A DNA stretch of 64,000 nucleotides from an uncultured Lachnospiraceae bacterium (lineage in GTDB: Bacteria > Bacillota > Clostridia > Lachnospirales > Lachnospiraceae): the NCBI GenBank assembly GCA_949472775.1, contig CASWVG010000001.1:156013-220012 (forward strand), in the 5' to 3' direction. This document shows, in pieces, positions 46,759 through 55,551 of this stretch (its first letter is position 1; each line of letters begins with the position of its first letter). The translations under genes were made by a program, and so were the position numbers. The notes beneath the pieces are model-generated. The model was not told the DNA's origin. It made no database searches and saw only the letters and a list, made by a program, of their open reading frames with translations.

Positions 46759-47121
46759 CTATTTGTTCCTGCTTTGGTCAATAATTTCCTGTAACTCCTT
46801 GATTTCCTTTTCGGACAGCTTACTCCTTGATGTGAACGCCGCCAGAAATTTCGGCAGAGAGCCGCCAAACGACTCCTCCACAAACTGCCTGCTCTGCATG
46901 GCATCAAATTCTTCCCTGCTGACAAGGGAAGTCACTATTCCGCTCTCGTTCTGAAAAAGCCCTCTGTCGCAGACCCTGCGGAGAATCGTATAGGTCGTGG
47001 ATTTCTTCCAGTCCAGTTCCTTCTCACATAATTTCACCAAGTTTCCCGACGATAACGGTTCGTTCTCCCAGATCAGATTTGCGAAGCGCATCTCCACCTC
47101 GCCTAATTTGTACTCCGCCAT
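46759..47121 (-). CDS. BlaI/MecI/CopY family repressor
   Basis: YKLGEVEMRFANLIWENEPLSSGNLVKLCEKELDWKKSTTYTILRRVCDRGLFQNESGIVTSLVSREEF; start at 47121. Confidence 0.93.
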   Translation of the reverse strand: MAEYKLGEVEMRFANLIWENEPLSSGNLVKLCEKELDWKKSTTYTILRRVCDRGLFQNESGIVTSLVSREEFDAMQSRQFVEESFGGSLPKFLAAFTSRSKLSEKEIKELQEIIDQSRNK

Positions 47122-47188
47122 TTCTGTTCCCTTTCCGCATCCGCACGATCGGCTGTCACGCATGTCTGTAAATTTATTTTATTTCTCG

Positions 47189-47243
47189 GTCTACTATATG
47201 TAGACCATATAAAGAGTCTACACGCAGTAGACCATTTTGTCAA
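47189..47243 (-). promoter_or_regulatory. BlaI-type operators and promoter: two GTCTAC-N5-GTAGAC dyads with TTGACA-17-TAGACT
   Basis: Dyads at 47189-47205 and 47216-47232 (27 bp centre to centre); -35 at 47243-47238, -10 at 47220-47215. Confidence 0.8.
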
Positions 47244-47293
47244 GCCTGTAAATTATCCTTTTCAGTAATGGACTGTATTCCCCAATTATCTAT

Positions 47294-47953
47294 TCACCCA
47301 ACATCAGCTTTTTCCCTTATTTCTTCTACCAACTGATAAACCGTTGTGCATGGACACATTTGGGATGGGATAGTTTTCCCTTCCCGCACACATTGCTCAT
47401 ATTTCTGCCTTGCTATTTGAAGTGCTATTTCTTCATCTCCTGTCCGGCAGACTTTTTCATATAATCCTGCGTCCGCTTTTGAATACTTCTGTCCGGTTTT
47501 TCTTTGGAAGACCTTTTCAAATTCGCTACAGCATACCCAAGATTCCATAACAGCTGGCATTAAACCATAATAAGAATGCATCCAGATTTCAAAACATGGA
47601 TTTGACCACCCCACCCTAATATCGAAAGATTCGGCTTCTCTGATTATCTCATCAAAGTCTTTCACCTCATCCCTGTCAAATACAATCCAAGGTATTCGAT
47701 ATTGTGCGTCATAAGCGGTCATTGCAAGACACTTATCAATCATTGCCCTCGTCTTGGTCTCCACTACCTTAATTACCAATTTCTTTTGTACTTCTTTCGG
47801 AAGTTCCTTGTGCAGTCCCTGAAAATAACATCTCTCCGTTGCTTCCGTATCTGTAACGATCAAATAATACCCTAGTTCTGGAATCTTAACAGGAAGACGC
47901 TGTTCTCTGGATTTACGGTTCCCAGTCCTGTCTTTTCTTGCCATATCCGTCAC
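47294..47953 (-). CDS. RloB-like / AbiLii-like protein (TOPRIM-like candidate)
   Basis: YYLIVTDTEATERCYFQGLHKELP...IPWIVFDRDEVKDFDEIIREA...VGWSNPCFEIWMHSYYG; GTGA overlap with the upstream ATPase stop (alternative ATG at 47944). Confidence 0.85.
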   Translation of the reverse strand: MTDMARKDRTGNRKSREQRLPVKIPELGYYLIVTDTEATERCYFQGLHKELPKEVQKKLVIKVVETKTRAMIDKCLAMTAYDAQYRIPWIVFDRDEVKDFDEIIREAESFDIRVGWSNPCFEIWMHSYYGLMPAVMESWVCCSEFEKVFQRKTGQKYSKADAGLYEKVCRTGDEEIALQIARQKYEQCVREGKTIPSQMCPCTTVYQLVEEIREKADVG

Positions 47954-49212
47954 TCTCCCTTAAAGATATCAATACTTTTCAATGTAGGAATCGCACCATA
48001 CTTGCCTATCAGATAATTTTTTTCATAACTCTCATCCTTTCGGATTCTGGCTCCAGACTCATCTACAAAATCTGCCAGAGAATACAGTTTAGAAATTCCC
48101 TGTTCATCTTTTTCCGTAAACCACACCTCATCCCTGCGTAAAAGCTGATTCGACAACTGCCATGTATCATGTGTTGTAAAAATTAACTGTGCATGCTTTA
48201 TGTTGATTTCCGGATTTAGGAAAGTAAGCAAAAAGTTACGAACCAGTAATGGATGCAGACGTGCATTCAGTTCATCAATAAAAAATACACTTCCCTTCTC
48301 CAAAACATTCTGCAATTCCGGATACAACGCAAACATTTTCAACGTTCCTGCCGACTCCATACTCAGCGGAATAGCGGCAAACGTATCAGAATCTATTTTT
48401 TTATGCAATGAACTAATCTTAAAGGTTTCTTCTTTACTATCCGCATCATGTGGAATCTTTTCTATCTCAAAATCCTTAATATGCTCGTCAAAGGATGCAA
48501 AGTATTCAATTACTTTCTTTTGTACGCTGGTATCATCAACAAATCCCTTTGGCAGACGGCGCGACAAAAAGAAGTTAGTAAATGGATCCCCGAAATCAGC
48601 AAACTCATTTGCCATGAACCAGTCACGGATATCTTTACACTTACTTACCTTTAATTTGGCGCCAAGAGAAACGATTAGAACCTGTTTTTCCAAAGCTACC
48701 TGAATATTATCCCTGCTACTTTTGGGAAGCCCGGATAAATCCAATATATCTTCCTCAGTAGAACGGTAAAATACAGAAGCATATTTGCGTGCAGTCTTTG
48801 CCTTAACATTTAGCCATTCTTCCGTCACCCCATGTCGGTCTATACAAAAACCATAATTATATGTTTTTTCAGCCTTATCTCCCGGAATTGTAAAATATAC
48901 TTCAAAACTGGATTCCGCATCATTTGAAACACTGTCAAACAAAAACGGGGTAGGTCTGTATTCCTCAAACTTTTCTTCCTCATCTCCATATTTAAAAGAT
49001 TCAATCACATAATCAGCCATGTATTCAAATGCATTATATATATTGGATTTTCCACTCGCATTTGCCCCATATATAGCCGCCATAGGCAAAATTTTATCAT
49101 TTCCCTCAGTAACTACTCTATCAGAGAATTCTGTCATCTTTGCAGCAGATAAATCCAATGACACCTCATCTCTAAAAGATTTGAAATTTTTAAAATTAAA
49201 TTGTATAAGCAT
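47950..49212 (-). CDS. AAA family ATPase, RloA/AbiLi-like (AAA15)
   Basis: MLIQFNFKNFKSFRDEVSLDLSAAKM, Walker A AIYGANASGKSNIYNAF, FFIDELNARLHPLLVRNFLLTFLNPEIN, QLIFTTHD. Confidence 0.9.
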   Translation of the reverse strand: MLIQFNFKNFKSFRDEVSLDLSAAKMTEFSDRVVTEGNDKILPMAAIYGANASGKSNIYNAFEYMADYVIESFKYGDEEEKFEEYRPTPFLFDSVSNDAESSFEVYFTIPGDKAEKTYNYGFCIDRHGVTEEWLNVKAKTARKYASVFYRSTEEDILDLSGLPKSSRDNIQVALEKQVLIVSLGAKLKVSKCKDIRDWFMANEFADFGDPFTNFFLSRRLPKGFVDDTSVQKKVIEYFASFDEHIKDFEIEKIPHDADSKEETFKISSLHKKIDSDTFAAIPLSMESAGTLKMFALYPELQNVLEKGSVFFIDELNARLHPLLVRNFLLTFLNPEINIKHAQLIFTTHDTWQLSNQLLRRDEVWFTEKDEQGISKLYSLADFVDESGARIRKDESYEKNYLIGKYGAIPTLKSIDIFKGE

Positions 49213-49610
49213 ATTTGCACCCCACTTCTTTCTTTATATCTATTATAGCGTATTACTTTTATTTTCCAATGACTAACTTAGATTTTTTCTCATTTACATG
49301 TACTTTATTCTATTTTTAGCTACATACCATATAATTTGTTAAGACAGTATGAAGGCAAATCTTTTACTCAACAGACAAAATACCTGGAAAAATTATATTT
49401 TCATGTCTGGCACGACATTTCTCATAGGCAGCCCGTCATATAGGAAGCGCAGCCGTAACGGCACACCTTTGCAACAAGATTACTTAATAAAATATCAAGT
49501 CATCAAGATATAAAAGCAGTGCCCAAGCTACCAGGGAATGAATTTTGAAAAAATAAGAAAAAAGAACGGAGGCTTAAGTCTAAAAAGACAATAAGAGAAA
49601 GAGCGGATAA

Positions 49611-49638
49611 CAAAAAACCCCGACACATCGGGGTTTTT
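49611..49638. terminator. Terminator hairpin after tRNA-Cys
   Basis: AAAAACCCCGA-CACA-TCGGGGTTTTT symmetric hairpin with T-run on both strands. Confidence 0.85.
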
Positions 49639-49642
49639 AAGA

Positions 49643-49713
49643 GGCGCAGACCGGATTTGAACCGGTGAATCAGGGTGTTGCAGACCCATGCCTTACCACT
49701 TGGCTACTGCGCC
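49643..49713 (-). tRNA. tRNA-Cys (GCA)
   Basis: GGCGCAGTAGCCAAGTGGTAAGGCATGGGTCTGCAACACCCTGATTCACCGGTTCAAATCCGGTCTGCGCC; anticodon GCA; cloverleaf folds. Confidence 0.95.
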
Positions 49714-49796
49714 GTAATATAATCGGAGTAAATTCTTACAGAATTAACTCCTGAAGAATTACTTCGTAATTCTTCGCTTCCCGGTCTTTTGACCGA

Positions 49797-49868
49797 TGAC
49801 TCCAACGGGAATCGAACCCGTGTTACCGCCGTGAAAGGGCGATGTCTTAACCGCTTGACCATGGAGCC
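49797..49868 (-). tRNA. tRNA-Glu (TTC)
   Basis: GGCTCCATGGTCAAGCGGTTAAGACATCGCCCTTTCACGGCGGTAACACGGGTTCGATTCCCGTTGGAGTCA; anticodon TTC. Confidence 0.96.
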
Positions 49869-49902
49869 TAACGAAAGGCTTCATGTAGCCTTAACGAATG
49901 AT

Positions 49903-49931
49903 ATAATACCATATCTCCAGGCATTTGACAA
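49903..49931 (-). promoter_or_regulatory. Promoter of the tRNA-Glu/tRNA-Cys unit: TTGTCA-17-TATTAT
   Basis: Minus strand TTGTCA 49931-49926, 17 bp, TATTAT 49908-49903, directly upstream of tRNA-Glu. Confidence 0.75.
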
Positions 49932-49962
49932 GGGCATTTTCAAAGAAATTTACATCGGCGGC

Positions 49963-50003
49963 TGAGAGAGCGGCACAACGCCAAAGCTGTGCCGCCTCTT
50001 CCT
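49963..50003. terminator. Hairpin downstream of the GH36 gene (possible terminator)
   Basis: GAGAGCGGCACA...TGTGCCGCCTC long stem; no clean U-run on the minus strand. Confidence 0.4.
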
Positions 50004-50039
50004 GCTTTTATTATATTCCACTATTTCAAAAAAGTGCCA

Positions 50040-52190
50040 TCAGATTTTTGCCGCCAAAACCGCCACAGCCCTCATATCCTCTGGAATCCGGCACACCAGC
50101 CTGCCGTCCTCCAAGGTAACGTCCGCCTCCGCATCGGAGTAAACTTCCTCGATCCGATACGTCCCGTCCGCCGGAAGCGGAACCTCCAGTGCCCCGTCGT
50201 GCGCACCGTTAAAGCTGTGGAATACAGCCAGCAGCCCATCCTTTTTCTCATGCTCCACACCGCCCTGTGTCCGCACGAGGCACTGCCAGCCCTCCGGGTG
50301 CCGCCAGCTTACCACTTTCGGCCCATAAAGCCTGCTGTAGCCGTCCTTAATGATGGGCGCCGCCTTTTTATAAAAAGCGATTCCCCTGTCAATCACATCC
50401 CACTGGACATCTGTCAGCCTGGTCACATCCCCCGACAGACACATCCTGCCAAGAAACGTGTTGGCGATGGAATAGGCAATCCTTTTCGGGGAATCCGCCT
50501 CCCGGATCACGGCCCAGATCTGGCTCTGTCTCGGCAGGATCACACGGTGCAGGGCTGCCGCAATAATCGGAATCTCCTCGCACTCATGGGCATCCGAGAA
50601 GGATGCCATGCTGCACTCTCCCATCATAAGCGGCTCCAGCTTGTGCCCGCCCGAAGAACAGTTTTCCAGTATGATGCCGGGCACCCGCTCCTTCACCTTC
50701 CGTATAAAAGCAAGAGATGCCTCCATATTCTGGCGCAGGCCCTCACCCAGCGACTCCGCGCCGTCGCACCCAACGCCTATGGTGTCATTATAGTCCATTT
50801 TCATGTAGGAGAAGCCATACTTTTCCAGCGTTCCGATGACCCTCTCCTCCAGATAGTTCTGCACCCACTCCTGCCTCATATCCCAGAATCTTCTCATGGT
50901 AGTGGTGAGGGGCGCGCCGTTTCTCTGAAGCAGATGCGCCATATTCTGGTAGCTCTCCGCCCGTTCCCCCACATTGTCGATCTCAAACCAGATCCCGGCC
51001 TTCATGCCGTGATCGTTGATCGTCTTCACCGTCTTGTCAAGGCCGTCCGGGAACAGTTCCTTCGACACATGATAGTCTCCCATCGCCACATCCCAGGGAA
51101 TCCCCTCCTGCTTATACCAGCCGCAGTCAATCACGAAATACGAAAATCCCTTATCCTTGATCGCTTCCAGAATCCCACAGATATTTTCGTGGGAGGGACA
51201 GCCCCATGTCGTACAGTATTCATTAAATATGATGGGAAGCGCCTGCTCCGACTCCGGCCCTTTGTCCACCGCTTCCTCCAGAGCCGCCGTCATCCTCTGG
51301 GAGATCTCTTCGATGCCGCCTCCCCAGCAGACCGACAAAATTGCCGTGGGCGTCACAAAGGTTTCTCCCGGAGCAACCGTCTTCATCCAGTGGCCCAAAT
51401 CATAGTCCGCCAGCCCCCCGGAAAGCGCCGCCTCATCGCCCCTGCGGTAAAGCTCCATCTGCCAGCTTGCATTGTGACAGATCATCGCGCCCCAGAATAT
51501 GTCGGACTTCACATCCTCCACCACCGCATACGGAAAATACCCGTTTACCGGCATGGAGCCCACCTGCCCGAACCGCTCACAGCGCACCGCGTGGCCGCCC
51601 CATGAAGGCTCCAGTTGTAAATCCTCCAAAAGCTGCGACTCCGTTCTTCCCTCCATGCTCCACACACTGCGGATGCGGTGTAACTTGAGACAGCCGCTCT
51701 CGTCCGCACCGGCAAACGGGGAAATACCGCCCAGCGAAAAGCTGGAGAGCATCTCCAGATCTGCCGCCTGCCCGGATGCATTCTCAAATTCCGTATGGGA
51801 GAGCAGACTCTTCTTACCCTTTTTCCAGACAAGGTAATGCCGGTAACGGTATCCCCGCTTATCCGAAAAGCTTGTGCAGATCACCGTCCCGCCGGTTTCC
51901 CGATCTCCGGCCTCAGCGCCTCCGTCCGTCGCCTCCTGCCCCTCAAACGCCAGGTTCTGCACGGACGCGCTCTGCCGCATCGTCCTGCCGCCCGCGTATC
52001 CGCCCGCATAAGTGTCCCCGGCAAGCTTCACCTGCACCAGGGAATCCGGGTACGGCTTTTCCCGGTAAGAAACCTCGTAAGTCCTGTCCGCCGGGAGCAG
52101 TACAAGCTCCATGCTTCCCGTCTCCTCGTCCTGCACATAGCAGGCGCGCATGTCCCCCAGTATAAATTCGCTGTATACTTTCTTCATCAC
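50040..52190 (-). CDS. GH36 alpha-galactosidase
   Basis: YCTTWGCPSHENICGILEAIKDKGFSYFVIDCGWYKQ...GIWFEIDNVG...YMKMDYNDTIGVGCDG...ILENCSSGGHKLEPLMM...SFSDAHECEEIP. Confidence 0.9.
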   Translation of the reverse strand: MMKKVYSEFILGDMRACYVQDEETGSMELVLLPADRTYEVSYREKPYPDSLVQVKLAGDTYAGGYAGGRTMRQSASVQNLAFEGQEATDGGAEAGDRETGGTVICTSFSDKRGYRYRHYLVWKKGKKSLLSHTEFENASGQAADLEMLSSFSLGGISPFAGADESGCLKLHRIRSVWSMEGRTESQLLEDLQLEPSWGGHAVRCERFGQVGSMPVNGYFPYAVVEDVKSDIFWGAMICHNASWQMELYRRGDEAALSGGLADYDLGHWMKTVAPGETFVTPTAILSVCWGGGIEEISQRMTAALEEAVDKGPESEQALPIIFNEYCTTWGCPSHENICGILEAIKDKGFSYFVIDCGWYKQEGIPWDVAMGDYHVSKELFPDGLDKTVKTINDHGMKAGIWFEIDNVGERAESYQNMAHLLQRNGAPLTTTMRRFWDMRQEWVQNYLEERVIGTLEKYGFSYMKMDYNDTIGVGCDGAESLGEGLRQNMEASLAFIRKVKERVPGIILENCSSGGHKLEPLMMGECSMASFSDAHECEEIPIIAAALHRVILPRQSQIWAVIREADSPKRIAYSIANTFLGRMCLSGDVTRLTDVQWDVIDRGIAFYKKAAPIIKDGYSRLYGPKVVSWRHPEGWQCLVRTQGGVEHEKKDGLLAVFHSFNGAHDGALEVPLPADGTYRIEEVYSDAEADVTLEDGRLVCRIPEDMRAVAVLAAKI

Positions 52191-52226
52191 TAACCTCCAT
52201 CAAGCCGCCCGCCGCACCCCCGGCAG

Positions 52227-52276
52227 GCACAGAGAATCCCGCTTCCGCGCATTCTCCTATGTGAAACTTTGCACTT
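52227..52276 (-). repeat. Dispersed intergenic repeat family 1, copy 2
   Basis: GAGAAGTGCAAAGTTTCACATAGGAGAATGCGCGGAAGCGGGATTCTCTGTG; similar to the 17314-17366 element and in the same position relative to flanking genes. Confidence 0.6.
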
Positions 52277-52282
52277 CTCTCT

Positions 52283-53155
52283 TCAGCCTTTTACCGCCCC
52301 CACAGTCATACCTTTGATGAAATACTTCTGCAGGCTCAAAAACAAAATCGAAATCGGCAGCACAGATACGACAATGGCCGCCATCGCGGTCGTGTAATCG
52401 CTTGCCTGCGCCGAAAACAGCGACTGTATCGCCACCGTCAGCGTCTTTAATCCTTTTTTGCTCACATACAGGCTCGCCAGCAGATAATCGTTCCAGATCT
52501 GGAATGACTGCATAATAATCAACGTGGCAAAAGCCGGTTTGAGCAGCGGAAATACGATCACGAAATAGGTCCGTACCACGGAACAGCCATCGATCCGTGC
52601 CGCCTCTTCCAGCTCCAGCGGAACCGTGGTCATAAAACTGTTCATCAAAAAAACACCGAAAGAAATGCCCGTTGCAATGTACATAAATATAATACCATAT
52701 CTCGTATTTGTCAGGTGCATTTTGTACCCGATCGTATAAATCGGCAAAAACAGCGCCTGAAAGGGAATCAAAATACCGATCACAAAATAGATAAACGAAA
52801 ACTGAAAAATTCTGCCTTTCCCCCTGGAGATTGCCCATGCCGTAATACCGCACAGAAACGCCAGAATCAGTACGCTGATGACCGTGTAGAGAAACGTGTT
52901 CGTAAAGGTCGTCGTCAGATTCAGTTTTTTTAAGGCCGTCTCATAGTTCGCCCACTGCAGAGAATCCGGCAGCTTCAAAGGACTGGTCAGATACAGCTCT
53001 TTCTTCGTCTTAAAAGAGTAATTCAAAATCACAAACAGGGGGAACAGAAACAGTACCGCCACCACCGTCATCACGGCCTGTACGGCAAATGTACGCAAAG
53101 TATACGGTTTCTGGTTCACATCTTCCGCCTTTCCCGCGCGCTTTATAAATGCCAT
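52283..53155 (-). CDS. Carbohydrate ABC transporter permease (MalG/MsmG type)
   Basis: EEAARIDGCSVVRTYFVIVFPLLKPAFATLII binding-protein-dependent permease EAA motif. Confidence 0.94.
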   Translation of the reverse strand: MAFIKRAGKAEDVNQKPYTLRTFAVQAVMTVVAVLFLFPLFVILNYSFKTKKELYLTSPLKLPDSLQWANYETALKKLNLTTTFTNTFLYTVISVLILAFLCGITAWAISRGKGRIFQFSFIYFVIGILIPFQALFLPIYTIGYKMHLTNTRYGIIFMYIATGISFGVFLMNSFMTTVPLELEEAARIDGCSVVRTYFVIVFPLLKPAFATLIIMQSFQIWNDYLLASLYVSKKGLKTLTVAIQSLFSAQASDYTTAMAAIVVSVLPISILFLSLQKYFIKGMTVGAVKG

Positions 53156-54039
53156 TATGACTGCACCTCCTTACTCTTTAAGCCCTTCACCTGCACCATA
53201 GCCACCAGCAGCAGAATAAATACCAGCGTCACCGACATGGCCGAACCATATCCATACTGCCTGCCGCTGATCGCCGTCGAGTAAATCATCTGGATAACGG
53301 AGGTGGAAGCCCGGCCCGGGCCGCCGCCTGTGGATGATACCAGCAGGTCATACACTTTGAGGGAGCCCGTGGTAATGCCTACCACGCAAATCGTGATTGC
53401 CGGGGCAAGCATCGGAATTGTTACGTTGAAAAACCGCTGTACGGCACTGGCCCCGTCAACCTTGGCCGCCTCGTACAGATCTGAGGGAACAGACTGTAAC
53501 CCTGCCAGATAAATCAGCATCCAGTAACCGATCCACTGCCAGTTGTTGGCGATAACCAGACCAGAAAGGACGGTCTTTCCGTCTCCAAAAAGCAAAAAGT
53601 TAATATTCGTTCCAAAAATTTCATTCAGCTCCGGCAGCACATTGGAATACAGTTTCAGCCAGACGAAACCGACAATGACCGCGCTGACCAGACAGGGAAT
53701 AAACAGAATCGTCCGATACACTTTCTGCGCCTTGATTCCGCTGTCCAGGGCCACCGCAAACAGCAGGGCAAATACATTCTGCACAATGGTGTTGGCGATG
53801 GTAAATTTGATCGTAAACCACCACGCCTGTCTGAAGTTCGCGTCTTTCCAGAGATTGATATAATTGGAAATACCAACAAACTCTTTTTCTACACTCATAC
53901 CATCCCAGCTTGTGACAGAATACCTCAATGCCAAAAGCAGCGGCAGGATCACTCCTATGGTAAAGATCACCATACCTGGGACAACCAGGAGAAAATACTG
54001 AAGGTTCATTTTATCCTGCATTGTTTTCTTTTTATTCAT
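53155..54039 (-). CDS. Sugar ABC transporter permease (MalF/MsmF type)
   Basis: LPLLLALRYSVTSWDGMS...YEAAKVDGASAVQRFFNVTIPMLAPAITIC EAA motif. Confidence 0.94.
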   Translation of the reverse strand: MNKKKTMQDKMNLQYFLLVVPGMVIFTIGVILPLLLALRYSVTSWDGMSVEKEFVGISNYINLWKDANFRQAWWFTIKFTIANTIVQNVFALLFAVALDSGIKAQKVYRTILFIPCLVSAVIVGFVWLKLYSNVLPELNEIFGTNINFLLFGDGKTVLSGLVIANNWQWIGYWMLIYLAGLQSVPSDLYEAAKVDGASAVQRFFNVTIPMLAPAITICVVGITTGSLKVYDLLVSSTGGGPGRASTSVIQMIYSTAISGRQYGYGSAMSVTLVFILLLVAMVQVKGLKSKEVQS

Positions 54040-54111
54040 ATCTCAACTCTCCATTCCCGGTTTAGAAAAGCGGGGAGAAGAATACTCTCCTCCCCGCCAA
54101 GACACATCCTG

Positions 54112-55464
54112 TCACTGCGCACTGCTGGAACCGACTCTTGCGTCGGAGGCCGACAGGCACTCCTCAAAGCTGATGTCTCCCTGCAGATATGCCGCGATAT
54201 CCGCCGCGTTCTCCTCCTGGAAACCGCCCCATACGAGCTGGTTGTTGCCCAGTGTCACGTCGACGATCATTCCCTTGGACGCATACGCGTCGATATCCGC
54301 CTGGCTGGGATTCGGGAAAGTAGGCACGACATCCTTCAACATAGGAGCCGTCTTCGTGAAATCCAGAATCTCCACTGCCAGTTCCTTGTCGCCGGAAAGC
54401 ACGTCTAACACACAGTTTACGGCATCCTGATGCTCTGTCTCCGCACTCGTCATAATCGCGATATTCGGCTCGAAAATCAGCTTGGAATCACCAGTCTGGT
54501 TCGGGAACGGGAAAATACCGAAGTCAAAGTTCTCGTCGATGTCAAGGAAATTCTGGATCGACCAGGAACCAGACACTTTCATAGCCGCCTCACCCAGCAC
54601 CATTCTCGCATCGCAGTCCGTCTGCTCTGTGGAGAAAGTCTCGGGATAGGTGTTGTCAAAGATCAGTTTATTGTAGGAATAAGCCGTCTGTGCCGCCTTA
54701 TCCTCTGAAAAGCTCACTTTTCCGTCTCTGAACTGGTCGCCCCAGTCAGGTGTGTTGTTAAACACGTCGTTCATCATAAACTGCATGGTCACGTTACCGA
54801 TGGACCAGGTATCTACCATATGGCTTGCAAAAGGAACAATTCCCTTCGCGTTGCAGTCATCCACAATCGCCTGCAGTTCTTCCTGTGTGGTGGGAACAGA
54901 CCAGCCGTTTTCCGCAAACATCGTCTTATTGTAATATACGCCTTGATACAGCGCATTGTATACAAGTCCGTAGGTTTTGCCGTCGATGGTCACATTCTCT
55001 CTCGCCGCATCCAGCCCTCTGTCGAGGTAGACTGCGTCAATCTCCCCCAGAAGTCCCTGGGAAGCGTATGTTGCCACGTCCTGCGCTTTGCCGATGATGA
55101 TATCGGGAAGGCCGGACTGCATGTACTGCTGCATCTTCGGATGAAACTCGCCGTCCCAGCCTGTGCACTCCCACTCCAATGTTATATTGGGATATTTCTC
55201 AGCCAGCGCCGCGTCGATCATATCCTCGATTCCGGCATCCGTGGTGGACTGGCCCGCCAGCACGGTCAGGGTAACCTCTTCCCCGTCAGCGGCCGCAGGC
55301 GCTTCCTCCGCTGCAGCTTCCTCCGCAGGCGCCTCTTCCTCCGCTGCCGGCTCTGCCGCAGGTGTCTGCGCCGCACCGCCGTCATCTGCTGCGCCGCCGC
55401 ACCCTGTCAGCGCACTGACTGCCATTGCCGAACATAAAATCGCACTTAACAATTTCTTTTTCAT
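54112..55464 (-). CDS. ABC transporter extracellular solute-binding lipoprotein
   Basis: Lipobox AVSALTGCGG; TLTVLAGQSTTDAGIEDMIDAALAEKYPNITLEWECTGWDGEFHPKMQQYMQSG. Confidence 0.93.
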   Translation of the reverse strand: MKKKLLSAILCSAMAVSALTGCGGAADDGGAAQTPAAEPAAEEEAPAEEAAAEEAPAAADGEEVTLTVLAGQSTTDAGIEDMIDAALAEKYPNITLEWECTGWDGEFHPKMQQYMQSGLPDIIIGKAQDVATYASQGLLGEIDAVYLDRGLDAARENVTIDGKTYGLVYNALYQGVYYNKTMFAENGWSVPTTQEELQAIVDDCNAKGIVPFASHMVDTWSIGNVTMQFMMNDVFNNTPDWGDQFRDGKVSFSEDKAAQTAYSYNKLIFDNTYPETFSTEQTDCDARMVLGEAAMKVSGSWSIQNFLDIDENFDFGIFPFPNQTGDSKLIFEPNIAIMTSAETEHQDAVNCVLDVLSGDKELAVEILDFTKTAPMLKDVVPTFPNPSQADIDAYASKGMIVDVTLGNNQLVWGGFQEENAADIAAYLQGDISFEECLSASDARVGSSSAQ

Positions 55465-55551
55465 AATTTTCTCCCTCCGTAAGATTGATTTGTTTTGTTA
55501 TAATAACTATATAATCTTACACAGGGATACTACTATGCTATTTTTGAAAAA

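Noticed and set aside
47294-49868. Full integrative element at the tRNA locus
   Set aside because: No integrase, transposase or clear att direct repeats seen; only composition and location hint at mobility
49989-51605. 538-aa plus-strand ORF
   Set aside because: Entirely antisense to the well-supported GH36 gene; low-complexity H/R/P-rich translation typical of the reverse complement of a GC-rich gene
52257-52853. 198-aa minus-strand ORF overlapping the permease gene in another frame
   Set aside because: Out-of-frame with a clear permease; translation lacks a family signature
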